From the NCBI GenBank assembly GCA_007131465.1, contig SLQN01000243.1:1-6152 (forward strand): a DNA stretch of 6,152 nucleotides. The letters are read 5' to 3'. A program made the position numbers and the translations under genes. Position 1 is the first letter of the stretch. Each line of letters begins with the position of its first letter. The notes under the pieces were generated by a model, which ran no database searches, was not told the origin of the DNA, and saw nothing but the letters and a program-made list of their open reading frames with translations. The DNA comes from Paracoccaceae bacterium (GTDB taxonomy: Bacteria > Pseudomonadota > Alphaproteobacteria > Rhodobacterales > Rhodobacteraceae). Below, one piece after another: positions 5,383 to 6,152 of this stretch.

Positions 5383-6152
5383 ATGGTGTCACGTCCCCGG
5401 CACGGATTGTCCCTCTGCGCAGGCGGCGGAGGCCTGGATATGGGCCTCATGCTCGCCGAGCCCGGATATCACACAAACTGCTTCGTCGAATGGGAGGACT
5501 GGCCCCGCGCTGTGCTCATCGCCGCGCAACGCGCAGGGTATTTCGCGCCTGCGCCGATCTGGACCGACCTGCGGACCTTCGACGCCCGCCCCTTCTGCGG
5601 GGCCTTCGACATCGTCCTCGCCGGATATCCCTGCCAGCCCTTCAGCGCGGCTGGGAAACGCGGCGGCGCCGACGACCCCCGTCATCTCTGGCCCGACGTC
5701 GCGCGGGTCATCACGGAATGCCGCCCCGCATGGGTCTTCCTCGAAAACGTCGCAGGCCATGTCACCCTCGGGCTCGAGACCGTCCTGCGAGAGCTTTGGG
5801 GCTTGGGCTACACGCCTGCGGCGGGTCTGTTCAGCGCGGCAGAAGTCGGTGCGCCGCACCAGCGGCTGCGCATCTTCATCCTGGCCCACACCGATGAGCC
5901 TGCATCCCGGCACCGCCAGCTACAACCCGGCCGGGAACAGCGACTTCACCCGCAAGGCCGAGGCGCTGGCGCTGGGGATCACCAGCTGGTCGACGCCGAA
6001 GGCCACGGATGGCGCGAAGGGCGGTCCGGGCCAGAGCTATGGCTCGGGCGGCACCCCGCCCCTGCCCGCGCAGGCGGCGCAGTGGCCGACCCCGGCTGCG
6101 CAGAACTGGAAGGGCAGCAGCCCGGACAGCGTCACCCGGGCGGATGGCAAGA
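5383..6152 (+). CDS. C5 cytosine DNA methyltransferase, 3' end outside window, apparent frameshift near 5882
   Basis: Transfers a methyl group from S-adenosylmethionine to cytosine C5 in a target sequence. From the ATG at 5383 the motifs are: I, SLCAGGGGLDMGL (residues 10-22, SAM binding); IV, GYPCQPFSAAGK with catalytic C84; VI, LENVAGH with E121; and VIII, QRLRIF with Q160 and R163. Motifs IX and X and the target recognition region would lie downstream. After about 5881 this frame stays open to the window end, but its codons lose the G/C third-position bias and the peptide no longer resembles the family; the +1 frame takes over (see the entry at 5894). GGTGA five bases before the ATG is a modest Shine-Dalgarno sequence. 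A GTG at 5374, overlapping the upstream stop as GTGA, is an alternative start in line with the coupled operon. No restriction partner is visible, so an orphan phage methylase that protects or marks element DNA is likeliest. Confidence 0.85.
   Translation, partial: MVSRPRHGLSLCAGGGGLDMGLMLAEPGYHTNCFVEWEDWPRAVLIAAQRAGYFAPAPIWTDLRTFDARPFCGAFDIVLAGYPCQPFSAAGKRGGADDPRHLWPDVARVITECRPAWVFLENVAGHVTLGLETVLRELWGLGYTPAAGLFSAAEVGAPHQRLRIFILAHTDEPASRHRQLQPGREQRLHPQGRGAGAGDHQLVDAEGHGWREGRSGPELWLGRHPAPARAGGAVADPGCAELEGQQPGQRHPGGWQ
5894..6152 (+). CDS. +1-frame continuation of the methyltransferase, or overlapping second gene; 3' partial
   Basis: This frame (ATG at 5894, but protein-like from the TGG at 5882) has almost exclusively G or C in third positions. 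It encodes WPTPMSLHPGTASYN, then NSDFTRKAEALALG, WSTPKATDGAKGGP and WPTPAAQNWKG. Repeated W-P/S-T-P blocks with Gly/Ser-rich linkers are what I associate with the variable, target-recognition half of phage cytosine methyltransferases. A WPTP block lies upstream of the ATG and no Shine-Dalgarno sequence precedes it. Together these favour a frameshifted or internally deleted single gene over a separate gene. A real overlapping partner gene starting at 5894 remains possible because the frame begins with a usable ATG. The stop lies outside the window. Confidence 0.6.
   Translation, partial: MSLHPGTASYNPAGNSDFTRKAEALALGITSWSTPKATDGAKGGPGQSYGSGGTPPLPAQAAQWPTPAAQNWKGSSPDSVTRADGK

Noticed and set aside
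5253..5897. Plus-strand open frame of 214 codons spanning the initiator/methylase junction
   Set aside because: It overlaps two genes with clear motifs in other frames and gives an Arg/Ala/Pro-rich shadow peptide.

Overview
The window is GC-rich (roughly 60% or more). Its coding style, with strongly G/C third positions, ATGA gene overlaps and a DUF4102-type integrase, suggests an alphaproteobacterium, most likely of the Rhodobacterales/Rhodobacteraceae. That assignment comes from general familiarity with such proteins and no marker gene confirms it. The content is accessory DNA: one end of an integrated element, most simply the integration and early/replication module of a temperate prophage (an integrative element or island is also possible).

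Layout. 1-899 has no gene I can defend; it holds a lone perfect DnaA box and a few small inverted and direct repeats. 900-1511 (+) encodes a 203-aa protein of unknown function with a putative N-terminal helix-turn-helix. It runs tail to tail, with a 20-bp overlap, into a 436-aa tyrosine recombinase at 1492-2802 (-). Between the integrase start and the rightward operon lies a 570-bp gene-free control region. It contains a symmetric repeat structure (2874-3307): three convergent GGGGTGGCAC pairs with centres 180-184 bp apart, bounded by a perfect 27-bp inverted repeat. From 3374 a compact rightward operon follows: an excisionase-like small HTH protein, an 89-aa unknown, a VRR-NUC nuclease, a winged-helix replication protein (354 aa) and a C5 cytosine methyltransferase that runs off the window. 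The first three junctions are 4-bp ATGA overlaps.

The strongest finding is inside the replication gene. Between 4660 and 4833 the sequence CCCGTGTCTCAA recurs at 23-25 bp spacing, bracketed by two inverted copies and followed by an AT-richer stretch. The copies fall in all three reading frames, so the conserved unit is the DNA and not the peptide. This is the arrangement of phage lambda O, where the origin iterons lie inside the initiator gene between its DNA-binding and C-terminal parts. I infer that this gene encodes an initiator carrying its own origin.

The methyltransferase carries motifs I, IV, VI and VIII, but near 5882 the protein-like reading frame shifts by +1 into a frame rich in W-P/S-T-P motifs. 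This is either a frameshift or internal deletion, or an overlapping second gene starting at 5894. As a system, integrase and the small HTH protein would control integration and excision through the repeat region. The initiator and VRR-NUC protein would serve replication or recombination, and the methyltransferase would protect or mark element DNA.
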